Source of the DNA: Halopseudomonas sabulinigri
GTDB taxonomy: Bacteria; Pseudomonadota; Gammaproteobacteria; Pseudomonadales; Pseudomonadaceae
Assembly (NCBI RefSeq): GCF_900105255.1
Contig: NZ_LT629763.1
Location: 3,668,001-3,732,000, forward strand
DNA length: 64,000 nt
Reading direction: 5' to 3'
Shown: positions 20,289-29,112 of the stretch, piece by piece
Position numbering within the stretch: the first letter of the stretch is position 1
Layout: each line of letters begins with the position of its first letter
Program-made: the position numbers and the translations under genes
Notes under the pieces: generated by a model
Told to the model about the DNA's origin: nothing
Databases searched by the model: none
What the model saw: the letters and a program-made list of their open reading frames with translations, nothing else

Positions 20289-23057
20289 GGCGGTTTCCAG
20301 CAGGCGCTCAATCGCCTGCATCAGCGAGGCAATTTCCGAATTGGCACTGTCGCCTTCCTTCAGTCTGGTTTCAGCCCGCAGACAGCATTGCCGCAGCTCC
20401 GGTACGCCGCAGTAGCGCGTGGCGCCATGCAGCTTGTGCACGGCTTCCAGCAGCTCATTCAGGTCCTGATGCTCCGCTGCCTGAGCTATGCGCGTGCGCA
20501 CCGATGGCAGGTCGGCCAGCAGCATATCCAGCATGTCAGCGGCGAGGTCTTCCTTGCCGGCCGCCAGGCGCAGGCTTTCCTCGGGATCCAGTACCAATGG
20601 CATAGGGGCGGGCTTGCTGGATGCCGCCGACTCGCCACCGGTGACTCGGCCGAGCGGCTGTCCGGTCCATTTGTGTATGCACTCGCGCAGCTGATCTGGG
20701 CTGATAGGTTTGCTCAGGTAGTCGTTCATGCCGCATTTGAGCAGGCGTCGTCGTTCATCGGCCAGCGCGTGGGCGGTGAGCGCGATGATTGGCGTGGGAC
20801 TCTGGCCGCTGACTGACTCGCCAAGGCGAATTTCTTCGGTGGTCTGGCGACCATCCATGCCGGGCATCTGCACATCCATGAAAATCAGATCGAAGCGCTG
20901 TTCTCGCAGCACCTCAAGCGCGTGCTCGCCGCTACTTACGGTCAGTACCCGAGTGCCTATCTCACGCAGGAAAGTTTCTACCAATTTGAGATTGGCGGCA
21001 TTGTCATCAACGCAGAGCACGCTCAGGGAGTCAGGGTTTGCGCGACGTTCGACCCCGGCATCCGCCAGTAGGCTGATAGCTTCGTTGCGCGGTTGCAGCA
21101 GGTGCAGGGCCGCGCGAAACAGTTTGCGGGTGCATAACGGCTTGGAGAGCACCATGCAATGAGCGCTAGGCAGGTTATCCAGTTGTTCGTTCTGCTCGGT
21201 GGTGCTGGTCATGAGAATGCTCTGGCAGCGGCCGCTGTCGGCCCACTCGCGCATGCAGGCGATGACAGGTGACAGTGGGGTGCCGGCCGGCGGACTGCCC
21301 AGTACGACCAGTTTGATGTTTTCTCCATCGGCCCTAGCCAGTGCGGTATTGAGGGCGTGCAGGCTGGGGAACAGACTGATCTCCAGGCCAAGGTCCTGCA
21401 GACAGTGGATAAGTGCCTGCTGGCTGAGCGGCTGCGGCTCACAGACCCCGACCCGGAAGCCTTGCAGTGGCTTGCTCGGCAGGTCATCACTGGCCTGGCT
21501 GGATTTGTTCAAGCGCAGAGTCAGCCAGAACTCAGAGCCTTCGCCCGCCACACTGTTGAGGCCGATATCGCCCTGCATCTGCTCGACCAGACGCTTGGTA
21601 ATCACCAGGCCCAGACCGGTGCCGCCTGGCTGGCGCGACAGTGAGTTATCTACCTGGCTGAACGCCTTGAAGAGCGACTTCTGCTGTGAGGGGGTAAGGC
21701 CCACACCGGTATCGGTAACGCTTAACCGCAGGGTGACCTGATCGTCGTCCTCGTCTTCCAGCATGGTGCGCAGGCACACCGAACCCTCGTGGGTAAACTT
21801 GATGGCATTGCTGATCAGGTTCGAGAGTATCTGCTTCAAGCGCAACTGGTCGCCACTCAGGCTGAGTGGCGTATCGCGGTAGATCAGGCTGACCAGCTCG
21901 ACGCCCTTGAGGTGGGCTGCGGGGGCGAGCATGGTCAGGGTGTCCTGGATCAGGTCACGCAGATTGAATGGCATGTTCTCCAGCACCAGTTTGCCGGCCT
22001 CGATTTTGGAAAAATCCAGAATCTCGTTGATGATCGCCAGCAGGTTGTCGGCCGACTTGCTGATGGTGCCCAGATACTCTTGCTGACGGGGGCTCATTTC
22101 GGTGCGTTCCAGCAGATTGCTGAAGCCGAGAATGCCATTCAGCGGGGTGCGTAGCTCGTGGCTCATGTTGGCCAGAAACTCGGACTTGATGCGATTGGCT
22201 TCCTGCGCCGTCTTGCGCGCCATATCCAGTTCGATGTTTTGCACCTCAATGGTTTCCAGCGTCTGCTGCAGGTCTTCGATCGCCTGGTCAACGTTCTGCT
22301 GCATCTCGCCCTGCGCGCTTTGCAGTGCTTGCGCCATGGTGTTGATACCACTGGCCAGGTCGTCCAGTTCGCGGCTGCCTTGCTCTGCCAGCCGCACGTC
22401 AAGTTGACCCTTGCTGATGCGGGCGATGGCTTGGTTGATCTGCGCGACCGGGCCAATGATACGGCGCCCCATAGCGCTCACCAGCAGGCCGGTTACCACC
22501 AGTCCAATCAGGATCAGCACCAGGGTTGCCAACAGGCTCTGGTAACTGCGCAGCAGGGTATTGCCGTGGCTTAGCTCTACTTCCAGCCAGCCGAGCAGGG
22601 CGTCGGCTTCAAGATCTGGACGGTTGGCTTTTTCCAGTAGACCGGGGCTGGCCAACAGGGGCAGGGTGAAACGGGTGCTGTGCTTGCTGGCCTGGATTTG
22701 CAGGCCGGTGCCCGCCGCCAGGCTGCTTTCCGGGAGCGTGCGCTCGGTGGGCTGCATCTGCGGTCCGCTGTGCTCCAACAGCCGGCGCTCGCTGTCGTAG
22801 AGCGCGACGGCGCGCACATCCTGGTAGTTCAGGGTGCGGCCGAGCTGGCTGCGCAAGCGCTCGGGCTGCCGTGCCAGCAGGGCCTCGGTGGCTGGGCCTT
22901 GCAGGTGTTCGGCGGTCATCTGCCCGCGCTCAAGCAACTGCTGCTCCAGATCCTGCAACTGCTGCCAGCTGAAGTAACCGCCCAGCGCCAGCGCCAGCAG
23001 GCCACTAGGGACCAGTGTCATCAGCAGGATACGGGTCTTGATGCCGATCTCGTTCAT
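20277..23057 (-). CDS. gacS: Hybrid sensor histidine kinase GacS (BarA family)
   Basis: Membrane sensor of the Gac/Rsm network that phosphorylates the regulator GacA. The 926-residue protein has two membrane segments (about 8-28 and 165-185) flanking a periplasmic sensor region, a HAMP domain, a kinase domain with phospho-His300 in [18 protein letters not shown]-binding N, G1 and G2 boxes ([22 protein letters not shown]), a degenerate receiver-like stretch, a REC domain with phospho-Asp728 ([11 protein letters not shown]) and a C-terminal Hpt domain with His874 ([11 protein letters not shown]). The start at 23057 ([10 protein letters not shown]) matches the family. Its place beside cysM-rlmD-relA-mazG is the standard Pseudomonas gacS locus. 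Confidence 0.95.
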   Translation of the reverse strand: MNEIGIKTRILLMTLVPSGLLALALGGYFSWQQLQDLEQQLLERGQMTAEHLQGPATEALLARQPERLRSQLGRTLNYQDVRAVALYDSERRLLEHSGPQMQPTERTLPESSLAAGTGLQIQASKHSTRFTLPLLASPGLLEKANRPDLEADALLGWLEVELSHGNTLLRSYQSLLATLVLILIGLVVTGLLVSAMGRRIIGPVAQINQAIARISKGQLDVRLAEQGSRELDDLASGINTMAQALQSAQGEMQQNVDQAIEDLQQTLETIEVQNIELDMARKTAQEANRIKSEFLANMSHELRTPLNGILGFSNLLERTEMSPRQQEYLGTISKSADNLLAIINEILDFSKIEAGKLVLENMPFNLRDLIQDTLTMLAPAAHLKGVELVSLIYRDTPLSLSGDQLRLKQILSNLISNAIKFTHEGSVCLRTMLEDEDDDQVTLRLSVTDTGVGLTPSQQKSLFKAFSQVDNSLSRQPGGTGLGLVITKRLVEQMQGDIGLNSVAGEGSEFWLTLRLNKSSQASDDLPSKPLQGFRVGVCEPQPLSQQALIHCLQDLGLEISLFPSLHALNTALARADGENIKLVVLGSPPAGTPLSPVIACMREWADSGRCQSILMTSTTEQNEQLDNLPSAHCMVLSKPLCTRKLFRAALHLLQPRNEAISLLADAGVERRANPDSLSVLCVDDNAANLKLVETFLREIGTRVLTVSSGEHALEVLREQRFDLIFMDVQMPGMDGRQTTEEIRLGESVSGQSPTPIIALTAHALADERRRLLKCGMNDYLSKPISPDQLRECIHKWTGQPLGRVTGGESAASSKPAPMPLVLDPEESLRLAAGKEDLAADMLDMLLADLPSVRTRIAQAAEHQDLNELLEAVHKLHGATRYCGVPELRQCCLRAETRLKEGDSANSEIASLMQAIERLLETASVE

Positions 23058-23159
23058 TGTGTATATCCGCCACGCCGTTGCCGGTATCATAGGCCGCCTG
23101 AACAGAAAGCGCAGCCTTGGCGTCCGAATTGCTCCGCGCCCAGGCTCCCAGGGTGAACA

Positions 23160-24062
23160 ATGACGATCGAATATCCAACCATTGCCGAATGCATCGGCAA
23201 TACTCCGATGGTGCGCCTGCAGCGGCTGCCCGGCGCCACCAGCAATACCATCCTGGTCAAGCTGGAGGGCAATAACCCGGCTGGCTCGGTGAAAGACCGC
23301 CCGGCGTTGTCGATGATCGAGCGTGCCGAGCAGCGCGGCGACATAGTGCCGGGCGATACGCTGATTGAAGCCACCTCCGGCAACACCGGGATTGCGCTGG
23401 CCATGGTCGCTGCCATGAAGGGCTACCGCATGGTACTGATCATGCCGGACAACATGAGTGCCGAACGCAAGTCAGCCATGACGGCCTACGGTGCGCAGTT
23501 GATCGAAGTGACTCAGGCCCAGGGCATGGAAGGTGCACGTGATTTGGCGTTGCAGATGCAGGCTGAGGGCAAAGGCAAGGTGCTCGATCAGTTCGGTAAT
23601 CAGGACAACCCCGAAGCGCACTATCAAGGCACCGGGCCAGAAATCTGGCGGGATACCGGTGGCAGTATCACGCATTTCGTTAGCTCCATGGGCACCACGG
23701 GCACCATCATGGGTACCTCGCGTTATCTCAAGGAGCAGAATTCAGCAATTCAGATCGTCGGCCTGCAGCCAATTGAAGGCGCCTCTATTCCCGGCATTCG
23801 CCGCTGGCCCAAGGAATATCTGCCGACCATTTTCGACCAGAGCCGCGTCGATCGGGTGATCGATATGGGACAGGCCGAAGCGGAAGTGACCATGCGGCGC
23901 CTGGCCCGGGAAGAGGGTATTTTCTGTGGCGTCTCCTCGGGTGGCTCGGTGGCAGCTGCGCTGCGCTTGAGCGCCGAGGTGGAAAATGCGGTTATTGTCG
24001 CGATCATCTGCGATCGTGGTGACCGTTATCTGTCGACCGGCATCTATGACGGCGACGCATGA
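23160..24062 (+). CDS. cysM: Cysteine synthase B (O-acetylserine sulfhydrylase)
   Basis: PLP enzyme that makes cysteine from O-acetylserine and sulfide or thiosulfate. The 300-residue protein has the PLP lysine at Lys45 in GSVKDRPA and the phosphate loop ATSGNTGIALA; the shorter length and MRRLAREEGIFCGVSSGGS favour CysM over CysK. It diverges from gacS over a 102-base spacer and overlaps rlmD by 4 bases (ATGA). Confidence 0.96.
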   Translation: MTIEYPTIAECIGNTPMVRLQRLPGATSNTILVKLEGNNPAGSVKDRPALSMIERAEQRGDIVPGDTLIEATSGNTGIALAMVAAMKGYRMVLIMPDNMSAERKSAMTAYGAQLIEVTQAQGMEGARDLALQMQAEGKGKVLDQFGNQDNPEAHYQGTGPEIWRDTGGSITHFVSSMGTTGTIMGTSRYLKEQNSAIQIVGLQPIEGASIPGIRRWPKEYLPTIFDQSRVDRVIDMGQAEAEVTMRRLAREEGIFCGVSSGGSVAAALRLSAEVENAVIVAIICDRGDRYLSTGIYDGDA

Positions 24063-25405
24063 ACCGGCCACGTCAGCGTAAGCCGCGGCGCCCCAGTGCG
24101 GATGCGCCAGCGGCCATTGGTCAGCGTATCGAGCTCAGCCTGGAGCGCCTGACCCACGATGGCCGGGGTGTCGGCCGTTGGCAGGGGCGCACCGTGTTTG
24201 TCGAAGGCGGCTTACCGGATGAGCAGGTGCAGGCGCGCGTCGTGCGGGCGCGCAGCAAGCTGATTGAGGCGCGCCAGGAGCAGGTAGTGCGTGCCAGCGC
24301 CGAGCGCCTGCAACCGGTTTGCCGTCACGCTGAGCTGTGCGGTGGTTGCAGCGTGCAGCACATGCCTTCCAGCCGGCAGCTGGAGTTCAAGCAGCAGGCG
24401 CTGAATCAGCAGCTGACGCATTTTGCCGGTGTCCAGCCCGAGCATTGGCAGCCTCCGCTGGAAGGCCCTGCCTATGGTTATCGCCAGCGCACACGGGTGT
24501 CGGTGCGCTGGCAGCCCAAGGCCGAACAGCTGGAGGTTGGTTTTCGCCAGCGTGCCAGCAGTGATCTGGTGCAGGTGCAGGAGTGCCCGGTGCTGGTGCC
24601 GACGTTGCAGCCGGTGATCGCACACTTGCCAGCGTTATTGAAGACACTCACTGCTGCCCGCGAGATCGGCCACGTTGAGCTGATCGGCGGCGAGCAGCCG
24701 GCCATGGTGGTGCGCCACCTGCGGGTGCTGGACGCGGCTGAGCGTGCGGAGCTCATCCGCTTTGCCGAGCAGTACGGCCTGGTCTGTTGGCTGCAGGGCG
24801 ACAACAACGCCCTGCAAGCCATAACGCAGAACGCAGAAGAACCCGCGTACCGGCTGGCCGACCAGAACTTGCATCTGAGCTTCGCCCCTGGCGACTTCAC
24901 CCAGGTCAATGCCGAAGTAAATCAGGCGATGGTCAATCAGGCGCTGGACTGGCTGGCGCTGCAAGCTGGCGAGCAGGTGCTTGACCTGTTCTGCGGGGTC
25001 GGCAACTTTGCCCTCGCAATGGCGCGCCATGGCGCGCGGGTGACCGGCATTGAAGGCAGTGAGGTGATGGTGGCGCGGGCCCGGGCCAATGCCTCAGCCA
25101 ATGGTCTGGCAGGGTTGCACTTTTTCTCTGCCGACTTGTCGAAGCCCCTTGAACTGCCGGCGGATGCCCCGAGCTATACGGCTGCTTTGCTCGATCCGCC
25201 GCGCGATGGCGCGCAGCAGTCGGTCGTGGACCTGGCGGCCCTGGGGATCGAGCGCATACTTTACATTTCCTGCAACCCGGCAACGCTCGCACGGGATGCA
25301 GGCATACTGGCGACCAAAGGCTACAGCCTGGTCAGAGCGGGGGTGATGGATATGTTCCCGCAAACCTCGCACGTGGAAGCCATGGCATTGTTCCGGAAGC
25401 ACTAG
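24059..25405 (+). CDS. rlmD: 23S rRNA (uracil-1939-C5)-methyltransferase RlmD
   Basis: Methylates uridine 1939 of 23S rRNA. The 448-residue protein has an N-terminal TRAM domain (about 20-80), an iron-sulfur cluster cysteine set including CRHAELCGGC, the SAM motif LDLFCGVGNFALAM and the catalytic cysteine in YISCNPATLARD. It overlaps cysM by 4 bases and is followed by relA after 30 bases. The former name is rumA. Confidence 0.95.
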   Translation: MNRPRQRKPRRPSADAPAAIGQRIELSLERLTHDGRGVGRWQGRTVFVEGGLPDEQVQARVVRARSKLIEARQEQVVRASAERLQPVCRHAELCGGCSVQHMPSSRQLEFKQQALNQQLTHFAGVQPEHWQPPLEGPAYGYRQRTRVSVRWQPKAEQLEVGFRQRASSDLVQVQECPVLVPTLQPVIAHLPALLKTLTAAREIGHVELIGGEQPAMVVRHLRVLDAAERAELIRFAEQYGLVCWLQGDNNALQAITQNAEEPAYRLADQNLHLSFAPGDFTQVNAEVNQAMVNQALDWLALQAGEQVLDLFCGVGNFALAMARHGARVTGIEGSEVMVARARANASANGLAGLHFFSADLSKPLELPADAPSYTAALLDPPRDGAQQSVVDLAALGIERILYISCNPATLARDAGILATKGYSLVRAGVMDMFPQTSHVEAMALFRKH

Positions 25406-25435
25406 CGCGCTGGTGCGCCGGACGAGGACAACAAG

Positions 25436-27682
25436 ATGGTACAGGTCAGAGCGGAACATCCGACCAATCGTGACGGCAGCATCAATATCGACGCCTGGAT
25501 CGAGCGTATCGATCGTCGTCTGCACCTGACGGCACCCCAGGTGCTGCGCGAGGCCTGCGAGTGGTCGCGCGACCTTGAGCGCGCTGCAATAGCGGCCGAG
25601 AACATCTGGGCGGATGGCGCCAGCAGCTATTTGACCGGTCTGGAAATGGCCGAGATTCTTGCCGACCTCAAACTCGATCAGGACTCGCTGGTCGCGGCCG
25701 TAGTGTATCGCGCGGTACGTGAACGCAAGACCGATCTGGCTGAGGTAGAGCACCGCTTCGGCGAAGTGGTGGCACGGCTGGTGGATGGCGTGCAGCGCAT
25801 GGCGGCCATCAGCGTGTCGCAGAATACCGGCAAAAATACCGTGTTCAGCCCCCATGCTCAGGTCGAAAACCTGCGCAAGATGCTGGTCACCATGGTAGAT
25901 GACGTGCGCGTCGCACTGATCAAACTGGCGGAGCGTACCTGCGCCATTCGGTCGGTCAAGGATGCGCCCGAAGAAAAACGCTACCGGGTCGCCCGCGAGG
26001 TATTCGATATCTACGCGCCGCTGGCGCACCGGCTGGGTATTGGCCACATCAAGTGGGAACTGGAAGATCTGTCTTTCCGTTATCTCGAGCCCAACCAGTA
26101 CAAGCAGATCGCCAAGCTGCTGGACGAGCGTCGTCTGGATCGGCAGGAATACATCGACACCGTCATGGGGCAGTTGCGCGCCGCACTGGAAGAGGCCTCG
26201 ATCTTTGGCGACATCACCGGCCGAGCGAAGCACATTTATTCGATCTGGCGGAAGATGCAGCGCAAGGGCATCGACTTCAGCCAGGTCTATGACGTGCGTG
26301 CAGTGCGCATTCTGGTACCCCAGGTACGCGACTGTTATACCGCGCTGGGCATAGTGCACAGCCTGTGGCGGCACATCCCCAACGAATTCGACGATTACAT
26401 CGCCAATCCCAAGGAAAACGGCTACCGCTCGCTGCATACCGCTGTGGTCGGGCCGCACGGCAAGGTGCTGGAGGTGCAGATTCGTACCCAGGCCATGCAC
26501 GAAGAAGCCGAGCTGGGTGTCTGCGCGCACTGGCGTTACAAGGGCACCGATACCGATACCTCCTCCAATGCCTACGAAGACAAGATCGCCTGGCTGCGGC
26601 AGGTGCTGGAATGGCACGAGGAAATGGGCGATATCGGCGGGCTGGCGGATCAGCTGCGGGTCGATTTCGAGCCCGATCGCATCTACCTGTTTACCCCGGA
26701 TGGTCACGTGCTGGATGTACCAAAAGGCGCTACGCCGCTGGATTTTGCCTACCGGGTACACACCGAGATTGGCCATAGCTGCCGTGGCGCCAAGGTCAAT
26801 GGCCGCATCGTGCCGCTGAACTACGTGCTGCAGACCGGCGAGCAGGTGGAAATCATCACCGGCAAGCACAGCAACCCGAGCCGTGACTGGCTCAACTCCA
26901 ACCTGGGCTACGTCAATACATCGCGCGCGCGGGCCAAGGTGCAGCACTGGTTCAAGCAGCAGGCGCGCGAGCAGAACGTGCAGGCCGGCAAATTGATGCT
27001 GGAGCGTGAACTGACTCGTCTGGCGCTCAACGGCGCAGACTACGCGCAACTGATCGACCGTCTGGGCATCAAGGGCCAGGAGGATTTGTTTGCCGCCGTG
27101 GGCTCGGGCGACATGCGTCTTGCGCACGTAGTGGGCGTGGCCCACCAACTGGTTGAACCGGATCGCCACAGTGAGCAACTCGAGCTGATTCCGAAGAAGC
27201 CGAGCAAGGTCGGGCGGCGCGGCGATGTGTACATTCAAGGCGTCGGCAACCTGATGACCCAACTGGCCGGCTGCTGTCAGCCGGTACCGGGTGATCCCAT
27301 TATCGGCTACATCACCCTGGGGCGCGGCGTGACCGTGCACCGCGCCGATTGCGCCAACGCCATGCAGCTGCAGGACCGTGACTCCGAACGGCTGATCGAG
27401 GTCAGCTGGGGCGGTGCGCCGGTGCAGACGTACCCAGTGGAAATCTACATCAAGGCCTATGACCGTTCCGGGCTACTGCGCGACGTCTCGCTGATGCTGG
27501 CCAACGAGAAGATCAACGTGCTCGAAGTCAGCACTCGTACCAACAAGGACGACAACTACGCGGCCATGCTGTTGACCATTGAGATTCCCAATCTCAACCT
27601 GCTGGGCCGCTTGCTCGGGCGTATCAGCCAGTTACCGAACGTGATCGAGGCGCGCCGCAACCGGCAGGAGAATCGTACGTGA
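25436..27682 (+). CDS. relA: GTP pyrophosphokinase RelA
   Basis: Ribosome-associated (p)ppGpp synthetase of the stringent response. The 748-residue protein has an N-terminal HD-like domain in which the His-Asp of hydrolases is absent (AAVVYRAVRE instead of HD-containing sequence), so it should be synthesis-only. The synthetase domain (VYDVRAVRIL, NPKENGYRSLHTAV, EVQIRTQAMHEEAELG), the TGS domain (about 415-475) and the C-terminal zinc-finger/ACT regions (AGCCQPVPGD, then VEIYIKAYDRSGLLRDVS) are intact. It overlaps mazG by 4 bases (GTGA). Confidence 0.97.
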   Translation: MVQVRAEHPTNRDGSINIDAWIERIDRRLHLTAPQVLREACEWSRDLERAAIAAENIWADGASSYLTGLEMAEILADLKLDQDSLVAAVVYRAVRERKTDLAEVEHRFGEVVARLVDGVQRMAAISVSQNTGKNTVFSPHAQVENLRKMLVTMVDDVRVALIKLAERTCAIRSVKDAPEEKRYRVAREVFDIYAPLAHRLGIGHIKWELEDLSFRYLEPNQYKQIAKLLDERRLDRQEYIDTVMGQLRAALEEASIFGDITGRAKHIYSIWRKMQRKGIDFSQVYDVRAVRILVPQVRDCYTALGIVHSLWRHIPNEFDDYIANPKENGYRSLHTAVVGPHGKVLEVQIRTQAMHEEAELGVCAHWRYKGTDTDTSSNAYEDKIAWLRQVLEWHEEMGDIGGLADQLRVDFEPDRIYLFTPDGHVLDVPKGATPLDFAYRVHTEIGHSCRGAKVNGRIVPLNYVLQTGEQVEIITGKHSNPSRDWLNSNLGYVNTSRARAKVQHWFKQQAREQNVQAGKLMLERELTRLALNGADYAQLIDRLGIKGQEDLFAAVGSGDMRLAHVVGVAHQLVEPDRHSEQLELIPKKPSKVGRRGDVYIQGVGNLMTQLAGCCQPVPGDPIIGYITLGRGVTVHRADCANAMQLQDRDSERLIEVSWGGAPVQTYPVEIYIKAYDRSGLLRDVSLMLANEKINVLEVSTRTNKDDNYAAMLLTIEIPNLNLLGRLLGRISQLPNVIEARRNRQENRT

Positions 27683-28497
27683 GTTATCAGCTCGACGACC
27701 TGCTATATCTGATGGCGCGGCTGCGCGACCCTGAGCACGGCTGTCCGTGGGATCTTGAGCAAAGTTTTGCCAGCATAGTGCCGCATACCCTGGAAGAAGC
27801 CTACGAGGTGGCGGATGCGATTGAGCAGCAGGACTTTGCTCAGTTGCCCGGCGAGTTGGGTGATCTGCTTTTTCAGGTGGTGTATTACGCTCAGTTGGCG
27901 CAGGAAGAAGGGCGTTTCGATTGGGCGACGATAGTGGATGGCATCACGCGCAAGCTGGTTCGCCGCCATCCGCATGTGTTTCCCGACGGCAAGCTGCGTA
28001 CGCCGCCGGGCAGTCTGACGCTGGCCCCGGAGCAGATTAAACAGCGTTGGGAGCAGATCAAGGCCGAAGAGCGGGCAGAAAAGGCCGAGCGCCCGGAGCA
28101 GCTGTCTTTGCTGGATGACGTGCCGCAGGCACTGCCATCACTGAGTCGTGCGCAGAAACTGCAGAAGCGTGCCGCCGCTGCTGGTTTTGATTGGCCAGAG
28201 GCTGCCCCGGTGGTCGACAAGGTTGCCGAAGAGCTGGACGAAGTGCGTGAAGCCCTGCAAAAAGGCGACGCGGCGGCAGTAGCGGAAGAAATGGGCGACT
28301 TGCTGTTTTGCGTGGTGAATCTGGCGCGCCACCTGGGCGTGGATGCGGAAAACGCCTTGCGCCAGGGCAATAACAAGTTCGAGCGCCGGTTTCGCTACAT
28401 TGAAAAGGTGCTGCACGAACAGGGCGCCACGGTCGAGCAAAGCGATTTGGCCTTGCTTGATACCTTATGGGATCAGGCCAAGGCGCGAGGTCTCTGA
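27679..28497 (+). CDS. mazG: Nucleoside triphosphate pyrophosphohydrolase MazG
   Basis: Hydrolyses nucleoside triphosphates to monophosphates and pyrophosphate; in E. coli it influences ppGpp levels. The 272-residue protein has two MazG domains, each with an EExxE-type metal site: N-terminal CPWDLEQSFASIVPHTLEEAYE and GELGDLLFQVVYYA, C-terminal KVAEELDEVREAL and EEMGDLLFCVVNLA. GTG start overlaps the relA stop. Linkage to relA is conserved in gamma-proteobacteria. Confidence 0.95.
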   Translation: MSYQLDDLLYLMARLRDPEHGCPWDLEQSFASIVPHTLEEAYEVADAIEQQDFAQLPGELGDLLFQVVYYAQLAQEEGRFDWATIVDGITRKLVRRHPHVFPDGKLRTPPGSLTLAPEQIKQRWEQIKAEERAEKAERPEQLSLLDDVPQALPSLSRAQKLQKRAAAAGFDWPEAAPVVDKVAEELDEVREALQKGDAAAVAEEMGDLLFCVVNLARHLGVDAENALRQGNNKFERRFRYIEKVLHEQGATVEQSDLALLDTLWDQAKARGL

Positions 28498-28589
28498 CTG
28501 TTCGCCTTGGCTACGGCGTACAGCCTTGCCCCCGCCCAAAGCACGCACGGTGACTGCTGCGAGCGGCTGCCCGCAGCGGCGCCAGCGTT

Positions 28590-28934
28590 TCAGTGCTGCG
28601 TTTCCTGTTGTTGCTCGATCAGCTGCTGCAAGTGCTTGCGGCTGAGTGCCAGGTAACGCGGCGTCGGGCCTTCATCCTTATACAGCGGATCACCCAGTTC
28701 ATCGCGTGAGATGACCTCGCTGCCCGCTTGATAGGGCAGGCTGGCCTCCAGCTCCTCCAGTGCGGAGCTGAGCAGGTCGGTAATCAGGTCCTCGACCCTG
28801 CGTTTTGGGTACATTTCGTGCAACGCAGCGAGCCTGGCTGCATCTTCAAGGCACAATTTGACCTCATAACTGTTGCGGGTCACACGGCCTTTGGCGGTCT
28901 TTTCCCACGTCTGGGTGAGCTCACGGATCTTCAT
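28590..28934 (-). CDS. Conserved small cytosolic protein (often labelled type 1 pili tip component)
   Basis: A 114-residue protein opening MKIRELTQTWEKTAKGRVT, known to me as conserved in pseudomonads next to ppc. Databases often call it type 1 pili tip component, but I see no signal peptide, no cysteine pair and no pilin-like sequence, so that label looks wrong. The middle part (YEVKLCLEDAARLAALHEMYPKRRVEDLITDLLSSALEEL) has the strand-helix-helix look of a ribbon-helix-helix or similar small regulator. It diverges from ppc over 178 bases. Confidence 0.72.
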   Translation of the reverse strand: MKIRELTQTWEKTAKGRVTRNSYEVKLCLEDAARLAALHEMYPKRRVEDLITDLLSSALEELEASLPYQAGSEVISRDELGDPLYKDEGPTPRYLALSRKHLQQLIEQQQETQH

Positions 28935-29112
28935 GTTTCCCCCTGGTCACTTTGGTTCGCTTGTGGCGACACTGTCAGCATAGACCATATGCGACAGCTG
29001 TCTGCGGCAGCAGCGGTTGGCTGCATTATTCACCGTACCCAGTACTCTTGACCCCTTGTCAGCGTCTTTGTTGCATCGCATGCTGTGGGTCCACACGGCT
29101 GGAGGTTCCTGT

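Noticed and set aside
25094..27340. A 748-codon open frame on the minus strand across rlmD and relA
   Set aside because: It lies antisense to relA, whose domains and motifs are clear. The frame is the usual high-GC shadow in the complementary phase; the equal length to RelA is a coincidence of the shared stop spacing. No protein motif is visible.
28560..28580. Short GCTGC/GCAGC hairpin between mazG and the small minus-strand gene
   Set aside because: Only 5 bp with a 2-base gap and no T-tract; too weak to call a terminator.
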